Positions 46,647 through 55,173 of a DNA stretch of 64,000 nt are shown here, piece by piece (positions within the stretch are counted from its first letter, which is position 1; each line of letters starts with the position of its first letter). The stretch comes from Rhodococcus sp. PAMC28707 (GTDB taxonomy: Bacteria; Actinomycetota; Actinomycetes; Mycobacteriales; Mycobacteriaceae). The notes beneath the pieces were generated by a model, which saw only the letters and a list, made by a program, of their open reading frames with translations, made no database searches and was not told the origin of the DNA. Where the stretch lies: contig NZ_CP039253.1 of the NCBI RefSeq assembly GCF_004795915.1, positions 4,057,501 through 4,121,500 on the forward strand. Direction: 5' to 3'. A program made the translations under genes and the position numbers.

Positions 46647-47353
46647 GATGCGTGCAACCCACATTCGGTTTTGGCCTTACCGGCCCACCGTCCGCTACGC
46701 GGATCGGCGCCGGGGGCGGGCTTGACGGTGCAAGGTGCGCACCCGATCGATGGATAGCCTTCGTCGACAAGCGGATTGACGAGTATGGAGTGCTCGTCGA
46801 TGTAGTTCTGCATGTCCTCGTCCGACCAGGCTGCGATCGGATTGATCTTCACCAGGCCGAAGCCGTCGTCGAAGGAGATGAGAGGCGCATTTGCGCGCGT
46901 GGGCGATTCGACGCGACGGATGCCGGTAACCCAGGCGCTGTAGTTGGCAAGCTCCTTCTTCAGCGGAGCGACCTTGCGCATGGCACAGCATCGATTCGGT
47001 TCACGCGCGAAGAGGTCTTTGCCTTCCAGTGCATCTTGCTGCGGCACAGTCAGTTCGGCGCGAGCATTGACGATCTTGACGCCGTACACGGCCTCTACCG
47101 CATCGCGAGTGCCGATGGTTTCCGCGAAGTGATAGCCGGTTTCGAGGAACAGGACGTCGATACCCGGATGTACCTGGGCTGCAAGGTGTACCAGGACTGC
47201 GTCCTGCATGTTCGATGCCACGATGTAGTCGGTGCCGAATTCGCGTTCGGTCCAGGCCAGCAGCTCGGCGGCGTCGGCTCCGTCTAGTTCGCGAGCGCCG
47301 CGTTCAGCGACCGCCTTCAACTCCTCGACCGAAAGATTCATTCGAGTTCTCAT
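46643..47353 (-). CDS. cysH: Phosphoadenylyl/adenylyl-sulfate reductase
   Basis: A 236-residue reductase giving sulfite. It carries the Cys pairs of the 4Fe-4S APS-reductase type (NRCCAMRKVAPL and SIGCAPC) and the C-terminal nucleophile ECGLH, so it should prefer APS over PAPS. That agrees with the lack of APS kinase in cysN. The ATG at 47353 overlaps the sir stop; ATG 47341 is an alternative. Confidence 0.94.
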   Translation of the reverse strand: MRTRMNLSVEELKAVAERGARELDGADAAELLAWTEREFGTDYIVASNMQDAVLVHLAAQVHPGIDVLFLETGYHFAETIGTRDAVEAVYGVKIVNARAELTVPQQDALEGKDLFAREPNRCCAMRKVAPLKKELANYSAWVTGIRRVESPTRANAPLISFDDGFGLVKINPIAAWSDEDMQNYIDEHSILVNPLVDEGYPSIGCAPCTVKPAPGADPRSGRWAGKAKTECGLHAS

Positions 47354-49083
47354 CGCATATCCGCCTCGTCTGCTCGCACTGCCCATTCGGCAAAACGTTC
47401 GCCCTCGTTACGGTTCTTCACGAACTGCCGTACGACGCGATCGATGTAATCACCCATCTCGATGCTAGTGACCTTGTGTTGGCGTAGCTTTCGGCCGAAA
47501 GTAGTGTCGAAGCCGAGGCTGCCGCCCAGGTGAACCTGAAAGCCTTCGACCTGATTGCCTTCACCGTCGTCGACCAGTTGGCCCTTGAATCCGATGTCCG
47601 CGACCTGCGATCGGGCGCAGGAGTTGGGGCAACCGTTGATATTGATCGTGATCGGTACGTCGAGCTGGGCGTTGATGTCTGCCAGACGCTCTTCGAGTTC
47701 TGGCACGAGAACCTGTGAGCGCTTGCGTGTTTCGGCGAACGACAGCTTGCAGAATTCGATGCCTGAGCAGGCCATCAGATTCTTGCGCCAGTGCGACGGC
47801 CGAGCCGGCAGGCCCAGAGCGTCGAGGTCGGCGATCAGTGGCTCGAGAGTTTCTTCGGCCACGTCGAGGATGATCAGCTTCTGGAAGGGCGTGAAGCGGA
47901 TGCGGTCACTGCCGGCCTTCTCGGCGGCGTCGGCAACCCGAGCGAGAATGGTTCCCGAAACGCGGCCCGCGATCGGCGCGAAACCGACTGCGTTGAGTCC
48001 GTTCTGGGTCTTCTGGACACCGACGTGGTCGATGGGCCGCGTCGGCTTCTCTGGTGCCGGGCCGTCGATGAGGGGACGCTTCAAGTATTCGGTTTCGAGG
48101 ACTTCGCGAAACTTTTCGATTCCCCAGTCCTTGATGAGGAACTTGAGCCTGGCCTTGGCGCGCAGACGGCGGTAGCCGTAATCACGGAAGATCGAGACAA
48201 CACCTTCCCAGACATCGGGAACCTCGTCGAGCGGAATCCAAGCGCCGACGCGCTGAGCGAGCATCGGGTTGGTGGACAGGCCGCCGCCGACCCAGAGATC
48301 AAGTCCGGGACCGTGTTCCGGGTGGTTCACGCCGATGAACGCGACGTCGTTGATCTCGTGGACTACGTCCTGCTGGCCGGAGATCGCAGTTTTGAATTTG
48401 CGGGGCAGGTTGGAGTAAAGGGGGTTCCCGATGTAGCGGCGCACGATCTCGTCGATAGCGGGGGTGGGATCGAGTACCTCGTCGAGGGATTCGCCGGCCA
48501 GGGGAGAGCCGAGAACGACGCGGGGGCAGTCGCCGCAGGCTTCGGTGGTCTTCAGGCCGACCGCCTCGAGGCGCTTCCAGATCTCCGGTACGTTCTCGAC
48601 CTCGATCCAGTGGAATTGGACGTTCTCGCGGTCGGACAGGTCGGCGGTGTTGCGGCCGAATTCCTGCGAGATGCCGGCGATGGTCCGCAACTGCTCGAGG
48701 TTGAGAGAGCCTCCGTCGCATCGCACTCGCATCATGAAGTATTTGGCTTCGAGTAGGTCGACGTTCTCGTCACCGGTGAAGGTGGCGTCGTAGCCCTCCT
48801 CACGCTGGGTGTAGAGGCCCCACCAACGGAAGCGTCCACGCAGGTCGCTCTTGTCGATGCTGTCGAACCCCTGCTTGGAGTAGATGTTCTCGATGCGCGC
48901 CCGCACGTTCAGCGGGTTGTCGTCCTTCTTCGCCTGCTCGTTGGCGTTGAGGGGTTCGCGGTATCCGAGGGCCCACTGGCCTTCGGCGCGGCGCTTGGTC
49001 GGCCGTGCGGTGCGCTCTCTGGGTGCAACACCAGGCGATTTCGCGCCCGTTGCATCGGTAGTCGCGTCGGTTGTCGACGACAT
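47350..49083 (-). CDS. sir: Ferredoxin-dependent sulfite reductase
   Basis: A 577-residue siroheme/4Fe-4S reductase converting sulfite to sulfide. Two ferrodoxin-like halves and the cofactor cysteines are visible: ACSGIEFCKLSFAETR and NGCPNSCARSQ. It corresponds to M. tuberculosis SirA (also called NirA), which reduces sulfite. The ATG at 49083 has an AGGAG SD about 7 nt upstream; an in-frame ATG at 49098 overlaps that SD. It heads sir-cysH-cysD-cysN-chelatase, all joined by 1- to 4-nt overlaps. The 163-nt leader upstream has complementary segments 49160-49166 and 49224-49230. Confidence 0.92.
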   Translation of the reverse strand: MSSTTDATTDATGAKSPGVAPRERTARPTKRRAEGQWALGYREPLNANEQAKKDDNPLNVRARIENIYSKQGFDSIDKSDLRGRFRWWGLYTQREEGYDATFTGDENVDLLEAKYFMMRVRCDGGSLNLEQLRTIAGISQEFGRNTADLSDRENVQFHWIEVENVPEIWKRLEAVGLKTTEACGDCPRVVLGSPLAGESLDEVLDPTPAIDEIVRRYIGNPLYSNLPRKFKTAISGQQDVVHEINDVAFIGVNHPEHGPGLDLWVGGGLSTNPMLAQRVGAWIPLDEVPDVWEGVVSIFRDYGYRRLRAKARLKFLIKDWGIEKFREVLETEYLKRPLIDGPAPEKPTRPIDHVGVQKTQNGLNAVGFAPIAGRVSGTILARVADAAEKAGSDRIRFTPFQKLIILDVAEETLEPLIADLDALGLPARPSHWRKNLMACSGIEFCKLSFAETRKRSQVLVPELEERLADINAQLDVPITININGCPNSCARSQVADIGFKGQLVDDGEGNQVEGFQVHLGGSLGFDTTFGRKLRQHKVTSIEMGDYIDRVVRQFVKNRNEGERFAEWAVRADEADMR

Positions 49084-49246
49084 CAAAGGCTCCTGCATCT
49101 TTTCTCTGCCGGACGGTGAAAGGGTGGTGGCTGAAACTCACCGCTTGCACACGCGTTCGGTTGGATCGGGGCTTGTGAGAAGAAACGTGCTCAGTTCGAT
49201 TTACGAGCGGGATGAGCATGCGTATCCAACGAGACGCAGAACTCAG

Positions 49247-49339
49247 CTACACACTCTTACGGCATCGACACGAAGAACTGCAGACACGCTTGAGATCGAC
49301 GTGGCGTCGTGCCACCAATCGGATCCCAGAGTCGTTCAC
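49247..49339 (-). CDS. Cysteine-rich leader peptide of the sir-cysHDN operon (attenuator)
   Basis: A 30-codon ORF (GTG at 49339, TAG ending at 49247) encoding MNDSGIR then LVARRHVDLKRVCSSSCRC then RKSV. The ARRHxDLxRV followed by clustered Cys is the hallmark of actinobacterial Cys leader peptides upstream of sulfur genes (compare the Ms4527A family at M. smegmatis sirA). An extended -10-like TGG-CACAAT (49347-49355) sits 7 nt before the GTG, implying a leaderless transcript. Ribosome stalling at the Cys codons under cysteine shortage would raise operon expression. Confidence 0.85.
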   Translation of the reverse strand: MNDSGIRLVARRHVDLKRVCSSSCRCRKSV

Positions 49340-49384
49340 GGAGCCTATTGTGCCACGTCATCTGGCAAGTGCCGACCGCGGTGA

Positions 49385-49414
49385 GCTATTTACCCCAATT
49401 GTGGGGTAAATAGC
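49385..49414. promoter_or_regulatory. 30-bp perfect palindrome between sir and hemW
   Basis: GCTATTTACCCC (49385-49396) and GGGGTAAATAGC (49403-49414) are exact reverse complements around AATTGT. The site lies in a divergent region (sir operon minus, hemW plus) about 46 bp upstream of the Cys-leader start and 75 bp upstream of hemW, so it is not a terminator for either gene. It is a likely operator; the binding protein is unknown. Confidence 0.65.
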
Positions 49415-49489
49415 CTGGCAGAGCGACTTCAACTCGGAACGCTGTCCGTGTGGTGAGTCCACTCATCAGGTTCTGGGACACTGGAGAGC

Positions 49490-50698
49490 GTGAACCTTCC
49501 CGTCTCGCCCGCAGTCTCACTCGAACTGCCAGATGCGGCCTTCGACGGCGTCGGTTCGCGGCCATTCGGGATCTACGTGCACGTCCCCTTCTGTGCGACA
49601 CGATGCGGTTACTGCGATTTCAACACCTACACCGCAGGGGAGCTCGGAACATCCGCGTCGCCGCAGTCGTGGTTGACCGGATTGCGTCGTGAACTCGATG
49701 CCGCCGCCGCGCTCATGAACGATCGCGCAGGATCGGTGCCAACCGCTGACACGGTGTTCGTCGGCGGGGGTACGCCCTCGTTGCTGGGTGGGGACGGCCT
49801 CACCGATGTGCTGAACGCTGTTCGCGGCAGCTTCGGGCTGAAGACGGGCGCCGAGGTGACGACGGAGTCAAATCCGGAATCGACGTCGCCGGCATTCTTC
49901 GAAAAGCTGCGCGCGGGCGGCTTCACCAGGATTTCGCTCGGCATGCAGTCGGCCGCCCCGCACGTTCTCGCGGTTCTCGATCGAACGCATACACCCGGAC
50001 GTGCTGTTGCCGCAGCGAAAGAGGCCCGGGCCGCTGGCTTCGACCACGTCAACCTCGACCTCATCTACGGGACCCCCGGTGAACGCGCGGAGGATCTCGA
50101 CGCCTCCCTTGCTGCTGTTCTCGAGGCGGGCGTCGATCATGTGTCGGCATATGCGTTGATCGTCGAGGATGGAACGGCCATGGCGCGCAAGGTTCGACGC
50201 GGCGAGCTACCCGCCCCCGACGATGACGTGCTGGCCAGCCGGTACGAGCGGATCGACACGGTGTTGTCCGGTGCCGGACTGCACTGGTACGAAGTGTCCA
50301 ACTGGGCCACCGATGACGCTGCCGAATGCAAACACAATGTCGGCTACTGGGATGGCGGAGATTGGTGGGGAGCCGGTCCTGGCGCGCACAGTCACATCGG
50401 TGGAACCAGGTTCTGGAACATCAAGCACCCCGCTCGCTACGCGGACCGGCTCGAAGCGGGTGAGTTCCCCGTCGGCGGCAGTGAACTGCTCACGAGTGAG
50501 GACCTTCACCTGGAAGAGCTGATGTTGAAAATCCGTCTACGAACGGGACTGCCGGCCGGTGTGCTCGCAGATTCCGAGCGCGCGGCGGCCGAGCAGTTGG
50601 TGGTCGACGGACTGATGTTCGTCGAGCACGATCGTTACGTTCTCACCGATCACGGCCGTCTGCTGGCCGACGCGGTCGTCCGCACTATCGCTGCGTGA
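49490..50698 (+). CDS. hemW: HemW-type radical SAM protein (heme chaperone)
   Basis: A 402-residue radical SAM enzyme formerly called HemN-like; HemW proteins bind heme and are thought to deliver it. The cluster motif CATRCGYCDF appears near residue 35, GGGTPSLL for SAM binding, and the heme-linked HNxxYW as KHNVGYWDG. A C-terminal HemN_C domain follows. The GTG start follows CTGGAGAGC. The order sulfur genes-hemW-hrcA is that of M. tuberculosis. Confidence 0.93.
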   Translation: MNLPVSPAVSLELPDAAFDGVGSRPFGIYVHVPFCATRCGYCDFNTYTAGELGTSASPQSWLTGLRRELDAAAALMNDRAGSVPTADTVFVGGGTPSLLGGDGLTDVLNAVRGSFGLKTGAEVTTESNPESTSPAFFEKLRAGGFTRISLGMQSAAPHVLAVLDRTHTPGRAVAAAKEARAAGFDHVNLDLIYGTPGERAEDLDASLAAVLEAGVDHVSAYALIVEDGTAMARKVRRGELPAPDDDVLASRYERIDTVLSGAGLHWYEVSNWATDDAAECKHNVGYWDGGDWWGAGPGAHSHIGGTRFWNIKHPARYADRLEAGEFPVGGSELLTSEDLHLEELMLKIRLRTGLPAGVLADSERAAAEQLVVDGLMFVEHDRYVLTDHGRLLADAVVRTIAA

Positions 50699-50736
50699 TC
50701 GGGCGTTCGTTCACCGACGAGACGAGCGCTGGGAAG

Positions 50737-51042
50737 TCAAGCACTCAGTGCGTCGTAGTCGAACACGCGGGCGTGTAGGACCGTCCTGTTGCGCAGGGCC
50801 GCACGCACGGCCCTGTGCAGGCCATCTTCGAGGTAGACCACGCCGCGATAGTGGACCGCGTGCGGAAACAGATCACCGTAGAAGGTCGAGTCCTCGGACA
50901 GAAGGCGGTCGAGTTCGAGAACCTTCGTGGTGGTGACGATGTCGTCGAGGCGGATTTGGCGGGGAGGAATTTTGGACCAGTCCCGCAATGACAGGCCGTG
51001 CTCGGGGTACGGCTTTCCGTCGCGAACACCTTTGAAGATCAC
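50737..51042 (-). CDS. Conserved hypothetical protein (Rv2375-like)
   Basis: About 101 residues with [19 protein letters not shown], then [20 protein letters not shown] and [10 protein letters not shown]. The DGLHR element recalls the DGxHR loop of ParB/Srx-like folds, but no function is known. A GTG at 51042 with the SD GAGGG 7 nt upstream is the best start; an in-frame GTG at 51117 would add 25 residues without an SD. A similar gene accompanies hrcA in mycobacteria. It is divergent from hrcA. Confidence 0.72.
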   Translation of the reverse strand: MIFKGVRDGKPYPEHGLSLRDWSKIPPRQIRLDDIVTTTKVLELDRLLSEDSTFYGDLFPHAVHYRGVVYLEDGLHRAVRAALRNRTVLHARVFDYDALSA

Positions 51043-51151
51043 GGTGTGACCCTCGATTCGGTGTAGTTCGTCACAGCTATGTCCGTTGTCGCAGTCGAGT
51101 AACCCACTTGTCCACACTAAGGCCTCGCGGTGGGTACTGCTCCACGGCCAC

Positions 51152-51175
51152 TAGACTCGGCAGACGGGTCTGCCG
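51152..51175 (+). promoter_or_regulatory. hrcA promoter region with 18-bp palindrome
   Basis: A -10-like TAGACT (51152-51157) is followed at once by CGGCAGAC-GG-GTCTGCCG (51158-51175), a perfect palindrome covering the likely transcription start. It is not a CIRCE element (TTAGCACTC-N9-GAGTGCTAA), which I do not find here. It could be an operator or a 5' hairpin of the hrcA-dnaJ transcript. Confidence 0.5.
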
Positions 51176-51254
51176 GGGGGAGTGCGGTCAACCGGTTGTT
51201 CACGCCGCGACCCGGCGTATGCCAGAAATAGAGCAGATGTGGAGGTGGATACCG

Positions 51255-52298
51255 ATGTCGGGCACTGATGACCGTCGGTTCGAAATTCTTCGGGCCATAG
51301 TCGCTGATTACGTCTCCACCCAGGAGCCTGTCGGTTCACGCGCATTGGTGGAACGTCACAACCTCGGCGTATCCAGCGCGACTGTGCGTAACGATATGGC
51401 GGCACTGGAGGCCGAGGGATACATTGCACAGCCTCACACCAGCTCCGGCCGGGTACCGACCGACAAGGGTTACCGTCAGTTCGTCGACCGCATCGCCGAC
51501 GTCAAACCACTCTCGTCTGCCGAGCGGCGTGCCATTCTCGAGTTCCTCGAGAACGGTGTCGACCTCGACGATGTTCTTCGCCGCGGGGTCCGACTGCTTG
51601 CACAGCTCACCCGCCAGGTTGCCGTCGTGCAGTATCCGACGTTGTCGGTATCGTCGGTTCGCCATCTCGAAGTAGTTGCGCTCACACCGGCCCGGCTGCT
51701 TCTGGTGCTCATCACGGACTCCGGACGCGTCGATCAGCGCATCGTCGAACTGGGCGATGTCATCGACGACGAGAACTTGGCAAAACTGCGCAGATTGCTC
51801 GGCGGCGCGCTCGAAGGAAAGCGTCTCGCTGCCGCGTCGGCGGCCGTGGCCGAACTCGCCGAGAATGCACCCGAACCCATACGCGACGCAATGATCAGAT
51901 CTGCGACCGTGTTGGTCGAGTCCCTGGTAGAGCACTCCGAGGAACGTCTGGTGCTCGGCGGAACCGCCAATCTGACACGAAATGCCGCCGATTTCGCGGG
52001 TGACGCAGGATTTCCAGGGTCGTTGCGTGCTGTTCTGGAAGCCTTGGAAGAGCAGGTCGTCGTACTCAAGCTGCTTTCTGTGACACAGGACACGCGAACT
52101 GTGACGGTGCGAATCGGAGAAGAGACGCAGGTCGAGGAGATGCGCGGAACCTCGGTGATTTCCACTGGGTACGGTTCGGCTGGCATGGTTCTGGGGGGCA
52201 TGGGAGTGCTGGGCCCCACACGCATGGACTATCCGGGAACAATTGCATCGGTCGCCGCCGTTGCGAGGTATATCGGCGAGGTTCTCGCCGAGCGCTGA
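51255..52298 (+). CDS. hrcA: Heat-inducible transcription repressor HrcA
   Basis: A 347-residue repressor that binds CIRCE sites upstream of chaperonin genes. The N-terminal winged helix contains [20 protein letters not shown] and the strongly conserved [18 protein letters not shown]. The C-terminal GAF-like domain ends [14 protein letters not shown]. The ATG at 51255 has GGAGG 9 nt upstream. dnaJ follows 82 nt later. Confidence 0.96.
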   Translation: MSGTDDRRFEILRAIVADYVSTQEPVGSRALVERHNLGVSSATVRNDMAALEAEGYIAQPHTSSGRVPTDKGYRQFVDRIADVKPLSSAERRAILEFLENGVDLDDVLRRGVRLLAQLTRQVAVVQYPTLSVSSVRHLEVVALTPARLLLVLITDSGRVDQRIVELGDVIDDENLAKLRRLLGGALEGKRLAAASAAVAELAENAPEPIRDAMIRSATVLVESLVEHSEERLVLGGTANLTRNAADFAGDAGFPGSLRAVLEALEEQVVVLKLLSVTQDTRTVTVRIGEETQVEEMRGTSVISTGYGSAGMVLGGMGVLGPTRMDYPGTIASVAAVARYIGEVLAER

Positions 52299-52380
52299 AC
52301 ACCGGACAACAGACATTGCTTGCCGCACCGCAATAGCGGAGGTAAGCGCAGACCGGATCGAAAAAACGAAAGAGACTTAC

Positions 52381-53535
52381 GTGGCACGGGATTATTACGG
52401 GACGCTCGGTGTGAGCCAGAAGGCTTCGGACCAAGAGATCAAGCGCGCCTACCGCAAGCTTGCGCGTGAACTCCACCCCGACGTGAATCCGGACGAGAGC
52501 GCGCAAGCCCGATTCAAGGACATCTCGACTGCTTACGAAGTCCTCTCCGATCCCGAGAAGCGACGTGTCGTCGACCTCGGAGGAGATCCACTTCAGCAAG
52601 GTGGTGGCGGTGGAGCCGGCTTCGGTGGCGGCGGATTCGGCGGTGGACTCGGAGATGTCTTCGAAGCGTTCTTCGGCGGACAGGGAGGCGGCAGTGGCCG
52701 CGGACCCCGTGGTCGCGTCCAGCCGGGTGCCGACTCGCTGCTGCGAACGAAACTCACACTCGACGAGTGCGCGACGGGTGTCACCAAGCACATAACCGTC
52801 GACACGGCAATCCTGTGCGACCTATGTACAGGTGGGGGGACCAACGGTGACTCCAAGCCCGTGACCTGCGAAACCTGCGGTGGCGCAGGCGAAGTTCAGT
52901 CCGTTCAGCGTTCCTTCCTCGGTCAGGTCATGACCTCACGGCCGTGCCCGACCTGCCGCGGAGCCGGGGAGACCATTCCCGACCCGTGCCGCAAATGTGG
53001 TGGCGACGGTCGTGTTCGATCGCGTAGAGACATTTCGGTCAAGGTGCCGCTCGGTGTCAGCAACGGCATGAGGATTCGGCTCGCTTCACAGGGTGAAGTC
53101 GGGCCCGGCGGCGGCCCCGCAGGTGACCTCTACGTGGAAATCGTCGAGCAGCAGCACGACGTGTTCGTCCGCGACGGCGAAGATCTGCATTGCACGATTC
53201 GTGTCCCGATGGTCGACGCAGCGCTCGGCACCTCGGTTTCGGTCGACGCGATCATCGACGGACCGACGGACATCGTCGTCGATCAAGGCACTCAGCCCGG
53301 ATCTGTCGCGGTACTGCGTGGTCACGGGATGCCGAAGCTCCGGTCCGGAATTCGAGGTGACCTACACGCGCACCTCGAGGTCGTGGTGCCGTCACGCCTG
53401 GACAACAAGCAGACTCAGCTCCTCGAGGACCTGAAAGCCCTGCGAGACCGCGATGCAGCCGAGGTCGTCACCATCGGCTCCCAGCACAGCGGTGGGTTGT
53501 TCTCGAGGCTCCGGGAAGCGTTCAGCGGTCGCTGA
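52381..53535 (+). CDS. dnaJ: Chaperone DnaJ (second actinobacterial type)
   Basis: A 384-residue co-chaperone of DnaK. It has a J domain with HPDVNPDE, a Gly-rich linker ([10 protein letters not shown]), four zinc-binding CxxC repeats (CDLC, CETC, CPTC, CRKC) and a C-terminal substrate-binding domain. Linkage to hrcA rather than dnaK identifies it as the DnaJ2-type gene. The GTG at 52381 begins the family-typical [11 protein letters not shown]. It is followed by rsmE after 2 nt. Confidence 0.95.
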   Translation: MARDYYGTLGVSQKASDQEIKRAYRKLARELHPDVNPDESAQARFKDISTAYEVLSDPEKRRVVDLGGDPLQQGGGGGAGFGGGGFGGGLGDVFEAFFGGQGGGSGRGPRGRVQPGADSLLRTKLTLDECATGVTKHITVDTAILCDLCTGGGTNGDSKPVTCETCGGAGEVQSVQRSFLGQVMTSRPCPTCRGAGETIPDPCRKCGGDGRVRSRRDISVKVPLGVSNGMRIRLASQGEVGPGGGPAGDLYVEIVEQQHDVFVRDGEDLHCTIRVPMVDAALGTSVSVDAIIDGPTDIVVDQGTQPGSVAVLRGHGMPKLRSGIRGDLHAHLEVVVPSRLDNKQTQLLEDLKALRDRDAAEVVTIGSQHSGGLFSRLREAFSGR

Positions 53536-53537
53536 CG

Positions 53538-54311
53538 ATGGCGGCCACCGTTTTCTACCTCGATCCTTTGCCTCAGGTCGGTAGCACCGCTGTCCTGGAC
53601 GGGAAAGAAGGCCACCATGCCGCCACAGTGCGGCGGATTCGAGTGGGCGAACGAATCTTGCTGTCCGACGGGCACGGCGGGGTCGCCGACACCGTCGTGA
53701 TCTCCGCCGAGCGTGATCGCCTCGAAATGACGGTCGATGCTCGATTCGACATGCCGCGGCCGACACCATCGGTGGGGCTCGTCCAGGCGCTGCCCAAGGC
53801 AGATCGCTCGGAGTTGGCCGTAGAACTTGCGACCGAAGCGGGCGTCGACTCCATCGTGCCGTGGCAATCCTCCCGATGCGTCGCGCGTTGGGAAGGTGCG
53901 AAAACAGCCAAGGGCGTCGCTCGGTGGCGTAGTACGGTTGCCGCCGCGGCCAAGCAGTCCCGAAGGCCGTTCGTTCCGGACGTCGCCGAACTCCATGACA
54001 CGGCGGCGGTACTCGAACTGGTCCGTGGGGTCGTCGCCCGCGGGGGAATCGTTGCAGTGCTTCATGAATCGGCAACCGACAGGTTCTCGGAGTTGCCGCT
54101 GCGTTCGGTGAGCGAAGTGCTGTTGGTGGTAGGTCCTGAAGGTGGTTTGGACGACAGTGAAGTAGGCAAATTGACTGCGGCCGGAGCCCGAACCGTCGTG
54201 TTGGGTCCGACGGTTCTGCGGACCTCGACCGCTGCGGCCGTTGCACTGGGCGCGATCGGTGTCTCGACGGACCGCTGGGCGCAGCAGCCTCTCGACTTTC
54301 GTGAGCCGTAG
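53538..54311 (+). CDS. rsmE: 16S rRNA m3U1498 methyltransferase
   Basis: A 257-residue SPOUT methyltransferase. The N-terminal PUA-like part has GKEGHHAATVRRIRVGE. The knot region has VVGPEGGLDDSEV and LGPTVLRTSTAAAVALGAI, the SAM-binding trefoil motifs. It lies directly after dnaJ, as in many actinobacteria, and its stop shares a base with the next GTG. Confidence 0.94.
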   Translation: MAATVFYLDPLPQVGSTAVLDGKEGHHAATVRRIRVGERILLSDGHGGVADTVVISAERDRLEMTVDARFDMPRPTPSVGLVQALPKADRSELAVELATEAGVDSIVPWQSSRCVARWEGAKTAKGVARWRSTVAAAAKQSRRPFVPDVAELHDTAAVLELVRGVVARGGIVAVLHESATDRFSELPLRSVSEVLLVVGPEGGLDDSEVGKLTAAGARTVVLGPTVLRTSTAAAVALGAIGVSTDRWAQQPLDFREP

Positions 54312-55078
54312 TGGAGCGAACCAAAATCGGTTACGGCGAGCACGAAGAGCAGTACGGGCACCTCTATCTTCCGGAGCGCTTCGCGGCTGAATCAGGCACT
54401 CCCGTACCTGTAGTCATGATCGTGCACGGCGGATCCTGGAGTGGCCAATACAGCTCCAGCCTCGGCACCCGGTACGCCGTCGAGTTTGCGCGAGCAGGTT
54501 TCGCGGCCTGGAACATCGAGTATCGCCGGGTCGGCGCAGGCGGTCTGTGGCCCGAAGCGAGCAACGATGTCGGCGCGGCGCTCGACGCACTTGTCGGCAT
54601 AGCTGCCGAACTCGATTCGATCTCACTCGATCTGGCGAACGTCCGAGTACTCGGTCATTCGTCCGGCGGACACCTGGCCGCGTGGCTGGCAGGTCGACGC
54701 GGCGGCGCGCTGACGCCGTCGCTGATCGTGACGCAGGCAGGTGTTCTGGACTTGATGACCGGTCCGGCGTCGGGAATCGTCAATCCTGCCGTCCGCGCCT
54801 TGCTCGACGCCGACTACGAGGACGCGCCCGAGCTGTATCGATCGGCGTCGCCGATACACCGCGTTCCCACCGCGATCCCGATGCACTGCATTCATGGATC
54901 GCTCGACACGCTGGTGCCGGTGTCGCAGAGCGAACTCTATGTAGCAGCGGCACGCGCCGGCGGTGATCACGCCGAACTGACGATCGTTCCTGGTGAGGAC
55001 CACGTCGCGTTTCTCGAGGCCGGGTCCCGGTGCTGGCAGCACTCGGTGTCGGCGGTGCTCACCGGTGCCGGCGGGTAA
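54311..55078 (+). CDS. Alpha/beta-hydrolase fold esterase
   Basis: A 255-residue cytoplasmic hydrolase of the dienelactone/BD-FAE type. The oxyanion motif is VHGGSWSGQY, the nucleophile is Ser in LGHSSGGHLAAW, the Asp is in HGSLDTLVPVSQ, and the His in GEDHVAFLE. The substrate may be an acyl amino acid or a small ester; kynurenine formamidase-like activity is possible. The GTG overlaps the rsmE TAG stop by one base. Confidence 0.85.
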   Translation: MERTKIGYGEHEEQYGHLYLPERFAAESGTPVPVVMIVHGGSWSGQYSSSLGTRYAVEFARAGFAAWNIEYRRVGAGGLWPEASNDVGAALDALVGIAAELDSISLDLANVRVLGHSSGGHLAAWLAGRRGGALTPSLIVTQAGVLDLMTGPASGIVNPAVRALLDADYEDAPELYRSASPIHRVPTAIPMHCIHGSLDTLVPVSQSELYVAAARAGGDHAELTIVPGEDHVAFLEAGSRCWQHSVSAVLTGAGG

Positions 55079-55173
55079 ATGGGAATGCGGTCATTCGCAC
55101 GCGCGTTAAACTCGAATCAGACACCGTCCCCGCCCATGCTCGTCGACATCGGAAAGCAGGCCATAGCCACCAC

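Noticed and set aside
51043-51254. CIRCE element before hrcA
   Set aside because: Searched for TTAGCACTC-N9-GAGTGCTAA; not present. The palindrome at 51158 is different.
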